Notes under the pieces: generated by a model
What the model was told of the DNA's origin: nothing
The model's input: only the letters and a program-made list of their open reading frames with translations
The model's database searches: none
Made by a program: the position numbers and the translations under genes
Origin: Candidatus Sphingomonas colombiensis
Lineage (GTDB): Bacteria; Pseudomonadota; Alphaproteobacteria; Sphingomonadales; Sphingomonadaceae
Direction: 5' to 3'
NCBI GenBank assembly: GCA_029202845.1
Contig: CP119315.1
Span: 1,123,501-1,187,500, forward strand
DNA: 64,000 bases
Shown: positions 43,213 through 52,061 of the stretch, piece after piece
Layout of the letters: every line of letters starts with the position of its first letter
Numbering within the stretch: position 1 is the first letter of the stretch

Positions 43213-44034
43213 ATGAGCCCGGCCGACGCGCGCACCGCACTGGCCGAAGCCGCCGCGCGCTTCGCCTTTTCCGCCACGCCGCGCCTCGATGCGGAGCTGC
43301 TGCTCGCCCATGCGCTGGGCATCACGCGGGAGCGCCTGCTGCTGACGCTCGGCGATCATGGCGCCCCCCCACCCTTCGCCGAACTGGTCGAGCGCCGCGC
43401 CGCGCATGAGCCGGTCGCCTATATCACCGGCACCCGCGCCTTTTGGACGATCGACCTTACGGTCGCGCCCGGCGTGCTGATCCCGCGCGCGGATAGCGAG
43501 ACGTTGATCGAGGCGGCGGTCGATCATTTCGCGGGGACCGCCGGGCCGAAGCGCGTTCTGGATCTCGGCACCGGATCGGGCGCGCTGCTGCTCGCCGCGC
43601 TCGATCAATGGCCGCAGGCAACCGGGGTCGGGCTGGATGCATCGCCGGATGCGCTAGCCATCGCCCGCGACAATGCCGCGCGCCTTGCGCCCGGGCGCGC
43701 GATCATCGCGGAAGGCGGCTGGGAGGGCATCGGCGAAGCGTTCGACCTGATCCTGTGCAACCCGCCCTATATCGCGACAGATGCGGCCCTTCCGCCGGAG
43801 GTGGCCGAATATGAGCCCGCCTCCGCGCTGTTCGCCGGAACGGATGGGCTCGACGATTATCGCCGCCTCGCCCCGTTGCTTCGCCCCCAGATCGCGCCGG
43901 GCGGCGTCGCCTGTATCGAGATCGGATTCGATCAGGGCGATAGCGCCGCCGCCTTGTTCCGCGCGGCCGGATTCGCGGTCGCGCTGCGCCAGGATTTGGC
44001 CGGACATCAGCGTTGCCTCGTTGTCACGCCTTGA
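43213..44034 (+). CDS. prmC: Release factor glutamine methyltransferase
   Basis: A 273-residue SAM-dependent enzyme that methylates the GGQ glutamine of release factors. The SAM loop is VLDLGTGSGALLLAAL, and the catalytic motif NPPYIATD is intact. An N-terminal helical domain precedes. The ATG at 43213 fits homology; a TTG at 43165, 6 bp after the prfA stop, would add 16 residues and cannot be excluded because neither has a strong ribosome binding site. Confidence 0.93.
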   Translation: MSPADARTALAEAAARFAFSATPRLDAELLLAHALGITRERLLLTLGDHGAPPPFAELVERRAAHEPVAYITGTRAFWTIDLTVAPGVLIPRADSETLIEAAVDHFAGTAGPKRVLDLGTGSGALLLAALDQWPQATGVGLDASPDALAIARDNAARLAPGRAIIAEGGWEGIGEAFDLILCNPPYIATDAALPPEVAEYEPASALFAGTDGLDDYRRLAPLLRPQIAPGGVACIEIGFDQGDSAAALFRAAGFAVALRQDLAGHQRCLVVTP

Positions 44035-44186
44035 AACGAGAGGGCGAAAGACCAACATTTCGCTTTGAGAACGCCCGCTCAGCGGCTAAGACGCCGATAG
44101 GGGCACGCCAGATCAGCTCAAGCGGTTGAAATCGGGCAAGTTGCCTACCCTTCGTCATAAGCCGCTGTAGTCCGGTGGCCATGGCA

Positions 44187-44223
44187 GGCCCAAGCCCGCG
44201 AACGATTCGCGCAGCTGTGGGCC
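44187..44223 (+). promoter_or_regulatory. Strong nested hairpin in the leader of the DUF4167 gene
   Basis: GGCCCA (44187-44192) pairs with TGGGCC (44218-44223), and inside it CGCGAA (44197-44202) pairs with TTCGCG (44206-44211) around a CGA loop. It lies in a 269-bp gene-free leader before a TTG start and has no T-run, so it is not a terminator. It may be a structured 5' UTR or part of a small RNA; no known family was recognised. Confidence 0.45.
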
Positions 44224-44303
44224 GGGGGAAGCTGCACCGTGAAGTCCAGGATGGATGCGTTCGGGGATAGGGCCGATTTGGGTTCGAGGACGAGGACAGT
44301 AAT

Positions 44304-45119
44304 TTGATCAACAATCGTCAAGGTGGCCGTCGTCGCGGTCGCGGTGGTGGCCAGCGTTCGCCCGGTGGTGGTGGTGGTGGCCAGGGGCAGCGCGATAGCG
44401 GCAACCGTATTGACAGCCGCGCGCGTGGCAATGCCGCCCAGTTGCTTGAGAAATACCGGAACATGGCGCGCGACGCGCAGCTTTCGGGCGATCGGGTGAA
44501 CACCGAATATTATCTGCAATTCGCGGATCACTATTTCCGCGTTCTCGCCGATCAGCGCGGTCGCTTCGAAGATCAGGGTCAGAACCGCGATCGCCGCAAT
44601 CGCGACGATTTCGACAATGACGAGGATTTCGGCGACGAGGGCGAGATGCTCCGTGCCGAAGAGCAGCCCCAGCAATATCAACAGCAGCAGCGCCAGCAGC
44701 AGCGCGGCGACGATGGCCGTCGTGATGATGGTCGCCGGGAAGAACGTGGCGGCCGTGAAGAGCGCGGCGATCGCAACGCGCGTGAACGCAACTTCAACCG
44801 CCGCGACGAAGCCCCGCGCTACGCCGAAGCCGATCGCTCGGATGAGGCATCGCCCGCCCCGGTCGCGGCCGTGGATGTCTCCGCCGAGCCCGCGCCCGAG
44901 ACGGCGGCCGCCGAAGCGCCACGTCCCCGCCGTGGCCGCCCGCGTCGCGTAGCGGTCGAAACCGAAGCCGCGGAAGTGATGGATGCGGAGCGCCTGCCTC
45001 CATCGCTCGGCATCGTGCCGGTCGAAGGCGTGATCGCGAGCGAAGGTGAGCCGGCAGAGGCGCCCAAGCCGCGCACCCGCCGTCGCCGCACCACCGATGC
45101 GGAGGCGAGCGCCGGCTGA
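44304..45119 (+). CDS. DUF4167 protein, possible RNA-binding
   Basis: A 271-residue protein. The N-terminus is an RGG-like basic, glycine-rich segment, followed by the conserved DUF4167 block NAAQLLEKYRNMARDAQLSG, DRVNTEYYLQFADHYFRVLA. The rest is disordered: Asp/Glu-rich, then Gln-rich, then Arg/Asp/Glu-rich, ending with RPRRGRPRRVA and RTRRRR clusters. Such composition suggests RNA or ribosome association, an inference. It starts with TTG at 44304 after GAGGAC, typical of sphingomonad copies. Confidence 0.88.
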   Translation: MINNRQGGRRRGRGGGQRSPGGGGGGQGQRDSGNRIDSRARGNAAQLLEKYRNMARDAQLSGDRVNTEYYLQFADHYFRVLADQRGRFEDQGQNRDRRNRDDFDNDEDFGDEGEMLRAEEQPQQYQQQQRQQQRGDDGRRDDGRREERGGREERGDRNARERNFNRRDEAPRYAEADRSDEASPAPVAAVDVSAEPAPETAAAEAPRPRRGRPRRVAVETEAAEVMDAERLPPSLGIVPVEGVIASEGEPAEAPKPRTRRRRTTDAEASAG

Positions 45120-45146
45120 TCCGGCGCGTTACCGCGATAGAATGCG

Positions 45147-45182
45147 AAAGGGCCGGCTTCCCACGGGAGGCCGGCCCTTTTT
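45147..45182 (+). terminator. Rho-independent terminator after DUF4167
   Basis: An 11-bp stem AAAGGGCCGGC / GCCGGCCCTTT with a short loop, followed by T5. It lies 28 bp after the stop and can also serve the convergent membrane-protein gene. Confidence 0.9.
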
Positions 45183-45210
45183 CACATCCAGATCAGAGCC
45201 CGTCGCGGGG

Positions 45211-45501
45211 TTATTTCAGATCGTTGTCGAGATCGTCGACGCTCTCGTCATGCCCGGTGCCCGAGCTGAGGAAAGTCAGCCCCATCAGCGCGCCGGCCAT
45301 CAGCACCGTCCCGATGACGCCGCCGATCGTCGCCAGCGTGGCGACCCAGCCGAGCGGCCCATAGATGCGGCCCAGCGCCCATACAGAGACGAGCGCGGCG
45401 ATCACCCCGACAAAACCCACCCAGGCCAGGATGCGGCGAAAGCGGCTCCACGCGAAGCGCGCGTAATCGGGGTTATCCAGACCGGATCGTTGTTCGTTCA
45501 T
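45211..45501 (-). CDS. Small two-helix membrane protein
   Basis: A 96-residue protein with a polar N-terminus (MNEQRSGLDNPDYARFAWSR), two hydrophobic helices (about residues 23-45 and 50-77) and an acidic C-terminus (GHDESVDDLDNDLK). No family assigned. Its composition and clear boundaries support coding. Divergent from the CBS-domain gene, convergent with DUF4167. Confidence 0.75.
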   Translation of the reverse strand: MNEQRSGLDNPDYARFAWSRFRRILAWVGFVGVIAALVSVWALGRIYGPLGWVATLATIGGVIGTVLMAGALMGLTFLSSGTGHDESVDDLDNDLK

Positions 45502-45560
45502 CCTTTGCCATTAGCCCGGAAAAGTGAGACGCTACCACCCCACATGGCAGGAGACGGACC

Positions 45561-45989
45561 ATGACGATCGCGGCGATCCTCGGCAACAAGGGACGGGACG
45601 TGATCTACGTCAGCCCCACGCAGACGGTGATGGAGGCGATCGCATTGCTGGCACAGCATCGCATCGGCGCAGTCCCGGTGATCGACGGCGGCAAGGTGGT
45701 TGGGGTGTTTTCCGAACGCGATGTGATCCACGGGCTGATCGCTGGCGATACCTCCACCCTCCAGCGCCCCGTGGCCGAAACCATGACCACGCCCGCGCTG
45801 ACGGTAACCCCGGCGGAGCCGGTGCTCGCGGCGCTCTCGCTGATGACGCGGCGGCGCATCCGCCATCTGCCGGTGGTGGAAGACGGGCGCATCATCGGAA
45901 TCGTCTCGATCGGCGATCTGGTGAAATATCGCATCGAGAAAATCGAGGCGGATGCCGCGGCGATGCGGGAATATATTCAGCAGGCGTAG
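45561..45989 (+). CDS. CBS-domain protein
   Basis: A 142-residue protein made of two CBS motifs forming one Bateman module: VMEAIALLAQHRIGAVPVID, GVFSERDVIHGLI and the second, LTVTPAEPVLAALSLMTRRR, IRHLPVVEDGRIIGIVSIGD. Such stand-alone modules sense adenine nucleotides and regulate a partner protein. Partner unknown. Confidence 0.93.
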   Translation: MTIAAILGNKGRDVIYVSPTQTVMEAIALLAQHRIGAVPVIDGGKVVGVFSERDVIHGLIAGDTSTLQRPVAETMTTPALTVTPAEPVLAALSLMTRRRIRHLPVVEDGRIIGIVSIGDLVKYRIEKIEADAAAMREYIQQA

Positions 45990-46040
45990 CAATGCGCCGA
46001 GTCGTGGTCGCCCGGCGCTACCCAGCGCCGGATCACACCC

Positions 46041-46724
46041 TTATGCGTCCGCCCAGCGTCGCAGCAGATTGTGATAGACGCCGGTGAGCCGGATCACCGC
46101 CGCATCATCCTGCCCGCGATCCTGCCCCATCACCTGCGCCGACTGATCGAGTTCGAACAGGATGCGCCGCGCCCCTTCATCGCGCACCATCGACTGAATC
46201 CAGAAGAACGATGCGACCCGCGCGCCGCGCGTCACCGGCGTGACACGATGCAGGCTGGAGGCGGGATAGAGCACCAGATGACCGGCCGGCAGCTTCACAT
46301 TCTGCGTGCCGAACTGCCCCTCGATCACCAATTCCCCGCCGTCATAACTGTCGGGATCGGCGAGGAACAAGGTCGCGGACAGATCGCTGCGGATGCGGAA
46401 ATCGCTGCCGCGCTTGATGCGCACCGCGTTATCGACATGCATTCCGAATGCTTCGCCGCCCTGATAGCGATTGAACAACGGCGGAAACACCTTGAGCGGC
46501 AGCGCGGCGGCGACAAACAGCGACGACCGGCCGAGCGCATCGAGCACCATATTGCCCGCCTCACGCGCGGCGGCGCTATCCTCCGGCAATTGCTGGTTAC
46601 GCTTGGCGAGCGCGGATTGCGGGCCGGACGTCGCATTGCCGTCGGCCCATTCGGCCGCGTCGATCAGCGCGCGCAACCGCGCCACGCCGTCCGCATCCAG
46701 CACATCGGGAATCGCGATCAGCAT
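46041..46724 (-). CDS. Fe(II)/2-oxoglutarate dioxygenase, PiuC/PKHX type
   Basis: A 227-residue dioxygenase of the PiuC (YbiX) family. The 2-His-1-Asp iron site is in GMHVDNAVR and SSLHRVTPV, with the 2-oxoglutarate Arg in TRGARVASFFW. PiuC genes accompany TonB siderophore receptors in many bacteria and are thought to help process the siderophore or modify the pathway. I chose the ATG at 46724 after GAAGGAAGG. It overlaps the Sel1 gene end by 7 bp: last gene of the receptor operon. Confidence 0.93.
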   Translation of the reverse strand: MLIAIPDVLDADGVARLRALIDAAEWADGNATSGPQSALAKRNQQLPEDSAAAREAGNMVLDALGRSSLFVAAALPLKVFPPLFNRYQGGEAFGMHVDNAVRIKRGSDFRIRSDLSATLFLADPDSYDGGELVIEGQFGTQNVKLPAGHLVLYPASSLHRVTPVTRGARVASFFWIQSMVRDEGARRILFELDQSAQVMGQDRGQDDAAVIRLTGVYHNLLRRWADA

Positions 46725-47452
46725 CCTGCACCTTCCTTCAGCGCCGCAACGCCACGATCGGCGAACCCCGGCACGTCGCTCGCCTCCAGCCATGCCAGCG
46801 CCTTGGCGACGAAGCGTGCGTTGCCAAGCTCGCCCGCGCGGCGCAGCCATGGCAACGCCTGCTCCACCGCCCCATCCGCACCCAGCATCCGCGCATGATT
46901 GAAGCAACCGCGAAAATCGCCGCCCTCCGCGGCACGGGCGTAGCAATCCGCCGCCTTCGCCATGTCGCGCGGGCCGCCCCAGCCATCCTCGGCGAAGCTG
47001 CCGACATGGTTGATCGCCTTGGCATAGCCGGTCGCGGCGGCTTGCTCGAACAGCGCGAGCGCCGCCACTTTATCCTCCGCGACGCCCTCACCCAGCGTCA
47101 GCGCGGTGGCAAAATTATATTGCGCCTCCGGGAGCCCGCGCGTGGCAGCGATGCGGAAACACTCGGCGGCACGCGCCTTGTCGACCGCGACGCCCCAGCC
47201 GAGATCGTAACAACGCCCGACCATGTTGAGCGCCATCACATGATGCTGCCGAGCCGCTTGCTCGAAGCGACGGAAAGCAGCGCGCGCGTCCTGCGCCACG
47301 CCATTTCCATCGAGCAGCAACTGCCCAAGCAACGCCTGCGCCTCCGCCACACCCGCATCGGCCAGCTCATGCAGAAACGCCGCGCGCTCCTCCGGCGAAC
47401 CGGAGAGGCGCGCGGCGATTTCCTCACGCGACAGATCAGCCGCGTCACCCAT
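46718..47452 (-). CDS. Sel1-repeat protein
   Basis: A 244-residue protein made of five or six Sel1/TPR-like repeats, for example AEAQALLGQLLLDGNGVAQD, MALNMVGRCYDLGWGVAVDK, AQYNFATALTLGEGVAEDKV. Repeats form a superhelix for protein contacts. It lies between the TonB receptor (3 bp gap) and the PiuC-like gene, a combination recurrent in sphingomonads; a scaffold role for the iron pathway is inferred. No signal peptide. Confidence 0.92.
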   Translation of the reverse strand: MGDAADLSREEIAARLSGSPEERAAFLHELADAGVAEAQALLGQLLLDGNGVAQDARAAFRRFEQAARQHHVMALNMVGRCYDLGWGVAVDKARAAECFRIAATRGLPEAQYNFATALTLGEGVAEDKVAALALFEQAAATGYAKAINHVGSFAEDGWGGPRDMAKAADCYARAAEGGDFRGCFNHARMLGADGAVEQALPWLRRAGELGNARFVAKALAWLEASDVPGFADRGVAALKEGAGC

Positions 47453-47455
47453 CCG

Positions 47456-49919
47456 TCAGTAACGCACCGCGAGCGTGGCGAATGCCGACCGACCCGGCGC
47501 GATCGTCGCATAATGCGAGGCATAGGCCTGGCTGAAATAGGTCTTGTCGGTCAGGTTCTGCACGTTGACGCTTAAATTGACCTTTTCGGTGATGTCGAAA
47601 CCAACCCGCGCGTCGAAGCGGGTATAGCCCGGCACCGAGCGCGCGATCACCGTGGTGGCGGGCGTCAGCGTGATCACGCCATTCGCGTCCTGCGCCGCCT
47701 TGCGGTTGTCGCTGTAGCCACCGAACACACGGCTCATGTAGAATGCGCCGCCGCCGACCTGCAACCGCTTGAACAGCGTGACATTGGTCCATAGCGAAAC
47801 GCTGTCGCGCGCCGTTTGCGGCGCCTGCCGTCCGTTGTTGACCGACGGCACGAGCAGCGTCGTCGCCTTCGCCGCGCCATTCGCCGCGACAGTCAGCGCG
47901 GAGAAGCCGCCATCGACGATCTTCGGATCGAGATGGGTATAGCCGCCGAAGATCGTCCAGCCCGGCAGGATCGTGCCGTTGACGCTCAGCTCGACGCCGC
48001 GAATGCGGCGCTTGCCGATGAACTGGACGCTATTGTCCTCCCCGGTGACGCGGGCATTGTCCGTGTCGGTCTGGAACGCGGCCACGGCGAGGCTGAGCCG
48101 CCCACCGAGCACATCGGCCTTCGCGCCGATCTCATAGGATTTGGTCTTTTCCGGCTTCAGCGCGTCCAGCACGTTCGCGGTCGCGATCGTCGTGGGCAAC
48201 GCATTGCCCTCCGAACCTTCGCCCAACAGGCTGTTCGGCGGCGTCGCGGCGGTGGCGTAGCTGGCGTAGATGCTGGTGTTCTTGGTCGGCTTCAGCACGA
48301 GGCCGGCCTGCCAGTTGAACAATTCGTCGGTGCGCTCGAACTCGATCACCTGCGACGCGGTGATCGGCTGGCCCGGGCGGACCCGCGAGTGGAACCGATC
48401 ATAACGCAGCCCGACATTCAGGATCAGCGGCTCGGCGAGCTGGATCGAATCGAAGCCATAGATGCCGATCGTGTTGGCATCGTTCTGCGTTTCCGCGATC
48501 GGCAGGTTGCGCGAGATCGCCGCTGGCGTGGTTGACGTGTCGGTCGCGTAATTGACCCATGGATCGTTCGAATTGGGGGTGAACGCACTGGTGCAATAAT
48601 AGCGCGACACTGCGGTCGGCGTGCAGCGCGGCGAGATGGTCGAGCCGGTCGAGAGCAGTTCGGTGCCCGATGCGTTGACATAGCCACGCGTCACAAAGGT
48701 ACCGCGCCGCGCCTTCTCCCACGCCAGCTCGGCCCCGACGGCGAAGCTGTGCTTGATCCCGCCGGTGTTGAATTTGCCGAACAGATCGGTCTGATTGACG
48801 ATCGAATCCGCATAGCCATAGCGGGTGTTGGCGCGGCGCCACACCTGCCCGGTGTTATAGACATTGCCCTGCGAATCGTCCGGCTGGGTATAGATGTACG
48901 ACTGATCGTTATGCGTGAAGCGCGAGGTGTTGCGCAGCGTGATGCCGCCGAAATCATGCTCCGCGCGGATCGTCGCCTGATCGATCGAGGTGTCGCGGAA
49001 ATCGCGATCCTTCAGCCCGTAGAAGGTCGAGCGATCGACATAGCCGGCCTGGCCATTGGCGGTGGTGAACTTCCCGATCGCCGGCTCGGACAGGACATAC
49101 CCCGTCTTCGGCGAATTGTTGATCGTATAGAGATACGGGATGCCGGCATCCGGCAACTCCGTGCTTTCCATATGGTAATAGCCGATGGTCAGCCGCGTCG
49201 GCGCATCCACGCCTATCGTGATCGATGGCGCGACGCCCCAGCGGCGCTGCCAGATCGCATCCCGCCCGGCGACGTCCTGATCGTGGTACATGCCCTCGAC
49301 CCGCACCGCGATCTGATCGGAGATGCGCTGGTTCACATCCGCCGTGACGCGCTTGTAATCGGCGGTGCCATAGCTCCCCGTGGCGCGCACGAAGCTATCC
49401 TTCTGCGGCGCCTTGGAAATGATGTTGATCGTGCCACCGGCATTGCCGCGCCCGCCGAGCGTGGTGTCCGACCCGCGGATGATCTGGATCGAATCGACCG
49501 CGAACACTTCACGGCTCTGCGCCGCGAAATCGCGCACGCCATCGACATAGGTCGAGCCCTGGCTGTCGAAGCCACGGATGAACGGGCGATCGCCGACCGG
49601 ATTGCCACCCTCGGCCGCGCCGAAGGTGATGCCGGGCACCGTGCGCAACGCGTCGGCCAGCGTGGCGGAGCCGGTCTGCTCGATCGTTTCGGCCGGCAGC
49701 ACCACGATCGAGCGCGGGGTATCGACCGGCGGTGCGATGAATTTCGGGTTGGCGTCGCGACGATCACGCTCGCCGTTAACGACCACATCGGAATGCTGGA
49801 AAACATCGCTATCCCCATCGGGAGCGTCAACGTTCGCGAGGGACGTTCGCACCGGCGGGCGCGCTGGCAATGAACCCGACGCACGACAGCGCCAGAAACG
49901 ATACGGATTTATTCGACAC
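47456..49919 (-). CDS. TonB-dependent siderophore receptor (Fiu-like), signal peptide out of frame
   Basis: The plug and barrel are intact in one frame: VPGITFGAAEGGNPVGDRPF, IRGFDSQGSTYVDGVRDFA, GRGNAGGTINIISK, and a C-terminal ending FATLAVRY. The family is TIGR01783, close to catecholate receptors such as Fiu, which is also paired with a PiuC homologue. The signal peptide (GTG at 49919, SNKSVSFLALSCVGFIASAP) is in a different frame and runs into a stop at about 49826. The span is 3n+1. A 13-nt near-duplication with the 8-bp repeat GCGAACGT explains the shift: removing one copy joins the signal peptide to ANVDAPDGDSD. Start codons in the barrel frame give no export signal. First gene of the iron operon. 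Confidence 0.88.
49830..49850. repeat. 8-bp direct repeat, 13-nt period, at the receptor frameshift
   Basis: ACGTTCGC occurs at 49830-49837 and 49843-49850. Loss of one 13-nt unit restores a single frame from signal peptide to plug domain. Confidence 0.85.
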
Positions 49920-49947
49920 GGGATTCCCCTTCCGGGGCGTTCGCTAT

Positions 49948-49962
49948 TGAGAGTGGTTCTCA
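49948..49962. promoter_or_regulatory. Fur-like palindrome 1 upstream of the siderophore receptor
   Basis: TGAGA-N5-TCTCA inside ATTGAGAGTGGTTCTCAT, 29 bp upstream of the GTG. Its similarity to the second site and its place before an iron-uptake operon suggest an iron-responsive operator. Confidence 0.6.
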
Positions 49963-49971
49963 TAGTCAATG

Positions 49972-50238
49972 CTATTGAGAAAGATTCTCATCTTTGTCGC
50001 ATAATGTAACGAACAACCATGTGCGCAACGCGCTCGCCAGATTGGGTGGATCGGGCGCGGCGATACGCAGCGCATCGATTTCCGCCACCAGCGCGCTCAA
50101 CGGCAATGCGCGCGCCACAGCCGCCGCTTCCAGCGCGCGCCAGAACAACGGTTCGAGGCTTACCGAGGTCTGATGCCCGGCGATCGTGATCGAGCGCTTT
50201 ACCGGCCCGGCAAACCCGTCGGCGGGCGCGCTGATCAC
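49972..50238 (-). CDS. Ribbon-helix-helix domain protein
   Basis: An 88-residue protein with an RHH_4-type DNA-binding fold: RSITIAGHQTSVSLEPLFWR (beta strand and helix 1), then ARALPLSALVAEIDALRIAA, and a C-terminal RTWLFVTLCDKDENLSQ. Such small proteins repress their own or neighbouring genes as dimers. Its GTG overlaps the cobT stop, so it is co-translated with cobT. Its final codons contain the second Fur-like palindrome. Confidence 0.85.
   Translation of the reverse strand: MISAPADGFAGPVKRSITIAGHQTSVSLEPLFWRALEAAAVARALPLSALVAEIDALRIAAPDPPNLASALRTWLFVTLCDKDENLSQ
49976..49990. promoter_or_regulatory. Fur-like palindrome 2, inside the end of the RHH gene
   Basis: TGAGAA-AGA-TTCTCA, perfect 6-bp arms, in ATTGAGAAAGATTCTCAT. 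Its centre is 28 bp from palindrome 1. It overlaps the last codons of the RHH gene and lies in the presumed promoter region of the receptor operon. Confidence 0.62.
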
Positions 50239-52061
50239 GGCGTATCGAATAGCGCGGCGAGTTGCTCGATGATCGTGCCGCCAAGCTGGTCGACATCCAT
50301 GATCGTCACCGCGCGGCTGTAATAGCGCGTCACGTCATGCCCGATGCCGATCGCGACCAGCTCCACCGGCGAGCGCTTCTCGATCCAGTCGATCACCTGC
50401 CGCAGATGCCGCTCCAGATAGGAACCGGAATTGACGCTGAGGGTGGAATCATCGACCGGCGCGCCATCCGAGATCACCATCAGGATGCGGCGCTCCTCCG
50501 GCCGCGCGACAAGCCGCGCGTGCGCCCACATCAGCGCCTCGCCGTCGATATTCTCCTTGAGCAGCCCCTCGCGCATCATCAGCCCGAGCGAGGTGCGTGC
50601 GCGGCGCCACGGCTCGTCGGCCTTTTTATAGACGATGTGACGGATATCGTTGAGCCGCCCCGGCTGCGGCGGACGGCCCGCGGCGAGCCAGGTCTCCCGG
50701 CTCTGGCCGCCTTTCCACGCACGGGTGGTGAAGCCGAGAATCTCGGTTTTCACCCCGCACCGTTCGAGCGTGCGCGCCAGGATATCGGCGGAGATCGCCG
50801 CGATCGAGATCGGCCGCCCGCGCATCGAGCCGGAATTGTCGATCAGCAACGTGACCACGGTATCGCGGAATTCGGTGTCGCGCTCGATCTTGTACGACAA
50901 CGACATGTCCGGGCTGACCACGACGCGCGCGAGCCGCGCGGCATCGAGCAGCCCTTCCTCCTGATCGAAATCCCAGGAGCGCGATTGCTGGGCCATCAGC
51001 CGGCGCTGGAGGCGGTTGGCAAGCTTCGACACCACCGATTGCAGATGGACGAGCTGCTGATCGAGATAGGCGCGCAACCGCACCAGCTCGTCCGCGTCGC
51101 ACAGATCGGTCGCCGCGATCACTTCGTCGAAATCGGTCGTCCAGACGCGATAGTCGAATTGCGGGGAGAGATCGGCGAACGGCCGATTGGGGCGCACCGG
51201 CTGCATCCCCTCCTCACCGTCGTCGCCCGGCTCGCCGTCCATGTCCTGGACGTCATCGCCCATTTCCTGGCCTTCGCCGTCCTCATTCTCGGCGTCGCGC
51301 TGTTCGCCGCGCGCTTCGAGCTGCGCCTCGCCCTGACCGCCTTCGCCGTCGTCCTGCTCGCCATCGTCGCTCTGCTCGTCGTCAGCGCCCTGATCGTCGC
51401 TGTCGCCATCGTCGGTATCCTCGGGCAGTTCCTCGCCCTGCACCAGCTCGAGATCCTCCAGCAGCTTCCGCGCGAGGCTCTGGAACGCGCGCTGGTCGTC
51501 GAGCGCGAGCGCCAGCGAATCGAGATCGTCGCCCGCTTTCTCGTCGATCCATTCCCGCACCAGCGCGAGACCGGGCGCCGCCACCGCCGGCGCCTCCCGG
51601 CCGGTCAGCCGCTCCCGCACGATCAGCCCGAGCGCGGTCGACAGCGGCACTTCTTCACGGGTGCGGGCGCGGGTGATCGGATCGGCGCGGAGCTTCACAT
51701 CGAGCGCGGTGGCGAGATTGTCCGCAATCCCGACGTAGCCCCGGCTGCCCAGCGCCTCGATCCGCGCCGTTTCCACCGCATCGAACACCGCGCGCGCCAC
51801 CGCCTCATGCGGCGCGCCACGCAGGTGCAACGCCGGATCGTGATGCTTCAGCCGCAGCGCGAAACCATCCGCGAAGCCGCGTGCCTCCGCCACCTGATCC
51901 GCCGGCAGCGCGCGTGCCGGCATCGGCACCTTGAGATGCTTGCCCGACTGGCTCGGCGCATCGGCGGTGAAGGCGAGTTCGACCTCCGGCTCGTCGGCGA
52001 GCGCGCGCGCGGTGCCACCAAGCACGTCCTTGAACCGGTCGAGCGGAGAACGATCAGCCAT
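50235..52061 (-). CDS. cobT: Cobaltochelatase subunit CobT
   Basis: A 608-residue subunit of the aerobic CobNST chelatase that inserts cobalt into hydrogenobyrinic acid a,c-diamide. The N-terminal region (FKDVLGGTARALADEPEVEL) is followed by a long Asp/Glu-rich linker (about residues 205-285) and a C-terminal von Willebrand A domain with the MIDAS motif LIDNSGSMRGRP. It forms a ring complex with the AAA+ subunit CobS, encoded 1 kb away on the same strand. cobN is not in the window. Some alphaproteobacterial CobST pairs lie far from other cobalamin genes, so their partner is uncertain. Confidence 0.95.
   Translation of the reverse strand: MADRSPLDRFKDVLGGTARALADEPEVELAFTADAPSQSGKHLKVPMPARALPADQVAEARGFADGFALRLKHHDPALHLRGAPHEAVARAVFDAVETARIEALGSRGYVGIADNLATALDVKLRADPITRARTREEVPLSTALGLIVRERLTGREAPAVAAPGLALVREWIDEKAGDDLDSLALALDDQRAFQSLARKLLEDLELVQGEELPEDTDDGDSDDQGADDEQSDDGEQDDGEGGQGEAQLEARGEQRDAENEDGEGQEMGDDVQDMDGEPGDDGEEGMQPVRPNRPFADLSPQFDYRVWTTDFDEVIAATDLCDADELVRLRAYLDQQLVHLQSVVSKLANRLQRRLMAQQSRSWDFDQEEGLLDAARLARVVVSPDMSLSYKIERDTEFRDTVVTLLIDNSGSMRGRPISIAAISADILARTLERCGVKTEILGFTTRAWKGGQSRETWLAAGRPPQPGRLNDIRHIVYKKADEPWRRARTSLGLMMREGLLKENIDGEALMWAHARLVARPEERRILMVISDGAPVDDSTLSVNSGSYLERHLRQVIDWIEKRSPVELVAIGIGHDVTRYYSRAVTIMDVDQLGGTIIEQLAALFDTP

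Noticed and set aside
44145..44681. Hydrophobic open frame on the minus strand
   Set aside because: Reverse reading of the Gly/Arg- and acid-rich DUF4167 gene; the hydrophobicity is an artefact.
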